From Bacteroidales bacterium (GTDB lineage: Bacteria; Bacteroidota; Bacteroidia; Bacteroidales; UBA4417): a DNA stretch of 8,219 nt. This document shows positions 6,119 to 8,219 of this stretch, in pieces (the stretch's first letter is position 1; each line of letters opens with the position of its first letter). The DNA is taken from contig JANXXZ010000127.1 of assembly GCA_025350385.1 (NCBI GenBank), forward strand, positions 1 through 8,219, given 5' to 3'. The position numbers and the translations under genes were made by a program. The notes under the pieces are model-generated. The model made no database searches and was not told the origin of the DNA. It saw only the letters and a program-made list of their open reading frames with translations.

Positions 6119-8101
6119 ATGTCATCAACCGAATCCGGCCTTATCAAAGGCCTTCCCGAAAATGCCTATACCGAACTGAAACCGGGCGAAACCTACGAAC
6201 CCATCATGTCGCCGCTCAGGGTGTATCCCGAAGTTACCACATGGAGCGTAATCTGGGGAATAATTATGGCAGCCGTTTTCTCGGCTGCAGCCGCTTATCT
6301 CGGACTCAAAATCGGTCAGGTATTTGAAGCAGCCATTCCTATCGCAATCATTGCCGTAGGTTTGTCGACCGTGTTCAAACGCAAGGGCGCCCTGGGTGAA
6401 AACGTAATTATTCAAAGCATCGGCGCCAGTTCCGGAGTTATTGTTGCCGGGGCCATCTTCACTCTGCCGGCTCTTTATATTCTTGGTCTCCAGGTTCAGT
6501 TCTACCAGATTTTCATGTCGTCACTGCTGGGAGGTTTCCTGGGAATCCTTTTCCTGATTCCTTTCCGTAAATATTTCGTAGCCGAAATGCATGGTAAATA
6601 TCCTTTCCCGGAAGCTACCGCTACTACAGAAGTATTGGTTTCGGGCGCCAAAGGAGGAAACCAGGCTCGTTTGCTGCTGGTTGCCGGACTCATAGGTGGA
6701 ATTTACGACTTCATCATAGCTACTTTCGGTTTGTGGTCAGAGGTATTCACAACCCGTGTTATTCCGATAGGACAATTGCTTGCTGATAAGGCAAAGATCG
6801 TTTTCAAACTGAATGTAGGCGCCGCGGTCGTTGGGTTAGGTTATATCATCGGGCTAAAATACGCTGCCATTATCTGTGCCGGTTCATTTGTCGGGTGGTA
6901 TGTGATCATCCCGATCATCAACTACTTTTCACTAGGACAAACCATTGCCGTGGGCACTAACATTTCCCTCCTGATCGGCAATATGACCGCAGAACAGATT
7001 TTCACTGCTTATGTGCGCCCCATCGGGATCGGCGGAATTGCCATGGCCGGGATCATCGGCATTATCCGCTCAAGTAATATCATCAAATCAGCCGTATCGC
7101 TTGCCGGAAAAGAAATTTTCGGAAAACACGCAGGGACTAAAGTCGACCTCCGCACGCAACGCGACCTGCCAATGGCCATTATTGCCGGGGGCATTTTATT
7201 GGTAGCTGTCATGATCTTTGTTTTTTTCCAGTTCGGCGTGGTACATAATATCATGTTTGCGCTGGTTGGCTTAGCAATTGTAATGATCATTGCCTTCCTG
7301 TTTACGACCGTCGCCGCCAATGCTATCGCTATTGTGGGCACAAACCCAGTAAGCGGAATGACACTGATGACGCTCATCATTTCATCCCTTATCCTGGTTT
7401 CAGTCGGACTGAAAGGCCCCTCGGGTATGATTGCTGCGCTGATCATCGGCGGGGTGGTTTGCACGGCTCTTTCCATGGCCGGAGGATTTATCACTGACCT
7501 GAAGATCGGGTACTGGCTTGGATCGTCACCTTACAAGCAGCAGTCCTGGAAATTCCTCGGAACCTTTATATCAGCCATCACTGTTGGTGGTGTGATCATC
7601 GTTCTAAATAAAACCTATGGTTTCGTTGGTGAAAATGCCATGGTTGCCCCGCAGGCCAATGCTATGGCAGCTGTTATCCAGCCGATGATGAGCGGTCAGC
7701 CGGCCCCATGGATGCTTTATGCAGCCGGCGCTTTCCTGTCGCTGATCCTGACTATGATTGGAGTCCCGGCACTTGCATTTTCGCTGGGGATGTTCATTCC
7801 TATCCAGCTGAATACACCCCTGTTACTTGGAGGCATCATTGCCAATTTTGTAGGTAAAAGGAGCAAGGATGAAAAACTGAACCAGGCAAGGCGCGAAAGG
7901 GGAACCCTTATTGCTTCCGGTTTCATTGCGGGGGGAGCCTTGATGGGTGTGATAAGCGCCGTATTGGCCAATTTCGGGGTAAACTTTGTAAACAAGGAAT
8001 GGTTTGAATCGCATTCCGCCGAAGCCCTGGCCCTCGTAATGCTGATCGTTCTCTGCGCTTATTTTATATGGGAAAGTTTGAGGGCAAAGAAGGAGGATTA
8101 A
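6119..8101 (+). CDS. OPT family oligopeptide (or metal-chelate) transporter
   Basis: A 660-residue polytopic membrane protein of the OPT superfamily. After a polar N terminus (about 1-40) with SPLRVYPEVT, roughly sixteen hydrophobic segments follow, beginning at about 43-64 and 69-87. Family motifs seen: AAYLGLKIGQVFEAAIP near 58-74, GENVIIQSIGASSG near 93-106, KYPFPEATATTEVL near 160-173, and GTNPVSGMT near 406-414, the most characteristic block. A polar loop at about 328-350 divides the two halves. Length fits prokaryotic OPT proteins, which are secondary, probably proton-coupled, importers. Eukaryotic relatives carry peptides, glutathione or metal-nicotianamine, but substrates of bacterial members are mostly unknown and cannot be read from sequence. 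The ATG at 6119 precedes the first conserved block. No partner gene is visible, though the downstream side is cut by the window edge. Confidence 0.93.
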   Translation: MSSTESGLIKGLPENAYTELKPGETYEPIMSPLRVYPEVTTWSVIWGIIMAAVFSAAAAYLGLKIGQVFEAAIPIAIIAVGLSTVFKRKGALGENVIIQSIGASSGVIVAGAIFTLPALYILGLQVQFYQIFMSSLLGGFLGILFLIPFRKYFVAEMHGKYPFPEATATTEVLVSGAKGGNQARLLLVAGLIGGIYDFIIATFGLWSEVFTTRVIPIGQLLADKAKIVFKLNVGAAVVGLGYIIGLKYAAIICAGSFVGWYVIIPIINYFSLGQTIAVGTNISLLIGNMTAEQIFTAYVRPIGIGGIAMAGIIGIIRSSNIIKSAVSLAGKEIFGKHAGTKVDLRTQRDLPMAIIAGGILLVAVMIFVFFQFGVVHNIMFALVGLAIVMIIAFLFTTVAANAIAIVGTNPVSGMTLMTLIISSLILVSVGLKGPSGMIAALIIGGVVCTALSMAGGFITDLKIGYWLGSSPYKQQSWKFLGTFISAITVGGVIIVLNKTYGFVGENAMVAPQANAMAAVIQPMMSGQPAPWMLYAAGAFLSLILTMIGVPALAFSLGMFIPIQLNTPLLLGGIIANFVGKRSKDEKLNQARRERGTLIASGFIAGGALMGVISAVLANFGVNFVNKEWFESHSAEALALVMLIVLCAYFIWESLRAKKED

Positions 8102-8102
8102 G

Positions 8103-8122
8103 CCCCTTTAGTTGACAAGGGG
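8103..8122. terminator. Weak stem-loop right after the OPT stop codon
   Basis: CCCCTT (8103-8108) pairs with AAGGGG (8117-8122) across an 8-base loop, two bases after the TAA. No T-run follows, and the right arm overlaps the first unit of the purine-rich tandem repeat, so the pairing may be incidental. Confidence 0.3.
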
Positions 8123-8185
8123 ACATTAGGACAAGGAGACAAGGGGACAAGGTGAAGGGGGAAAAGGGAGAAAGGGAGACAAGGA
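8114..8185 (+). repeat. 8-bp tandem repeat, consensus GACAAGGR, about nine units
   Basis: Exact GACAAGG occurs at 8114, 8130, 8138, 8146 and 8178; all spacings are multiples of eight (16, 8, 8, 32). The intervening units are degenerate: GACATTAG at 8122, GAAGGGGG at 8154, AAAAGGGA at 8162 and GAAAGGGA at 8170. The plus strand is almost pure purine throughout. It is a non-coding minisatellite-like tract downstream of the OPT gene; no gene is seen between it and the window end. Confidence 0.8.
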
Positions 8186-8219
8186 GAGGTTGAATTTTAG
8201 TTTGATTTTGGATAGATCG

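Noticed and set aside
7009..7494. 161-codon open frame on the minus strand inside the OPT gene
   Set aside because: It is antisense to a well-supported transporter, and its Met/Ile/Pro-rich translation is a typical shadow of hydrophobic codons on the other strand.

Overview
This 8.2 kb window looks like a chromosomal piece of a Bacteroidota (Bacteroidetes) genome. Three things point there. First, it holds the gene order mutY - ssb - gldE - gldD, which I recall as conserved in that phylum. Second, candidate promoters match the phylum's -7 element TAnnTTTG. Third, start codons lack clear Shine-Dalgarno sequences. I cannot name a genus. No plasmid, phage, CRISPR, rRNA or tRNA signal was seen.

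Layout: positions 1-494 (minus) hold the 5' part of a membrane-anchored MutS-related ATPase gene that runs off the left edge. A divergent TMEM175-type (DUF1211) channel gene follows at 607-1251 (plus). Positions 1252-1694 are non-coding and contain a cluster of short perfect or near-perfect hairpins, several with a GAA or TTC triloop. Then comes a minus-strand block, read right to left: mutY (5738-4656), ssb (4513-4049), gldE (3766-2402, apparent TTG start) and gldD (2294-1695, lipoprotein). The ssb-gldE gap holds a 15/16-bp inverted repeat. Positions 5769-6118 separate mutY from a divergent OPT-family transporter gene (6119-8101, plus) and hold a nested palindromic repeat. After the transporter comes an 8-bp-period purine-rich tandem repeat (about 8114-8185).

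Functionally, mutY and ssb serve DNA repair and replication. gldE and gldD encode envelope proteins tied to gliding motility and type IX secretion in Flavobacterium. The channel and OPT genes are membrane transport genes with no evident link to the block. The -7-like motifs before ssb, gldE, gldD and the OPT gene suggest that the minus-strand block is not a single tight operon. I see no convincing new multigene system; the least explained signals are the four non-coding repeat structures.
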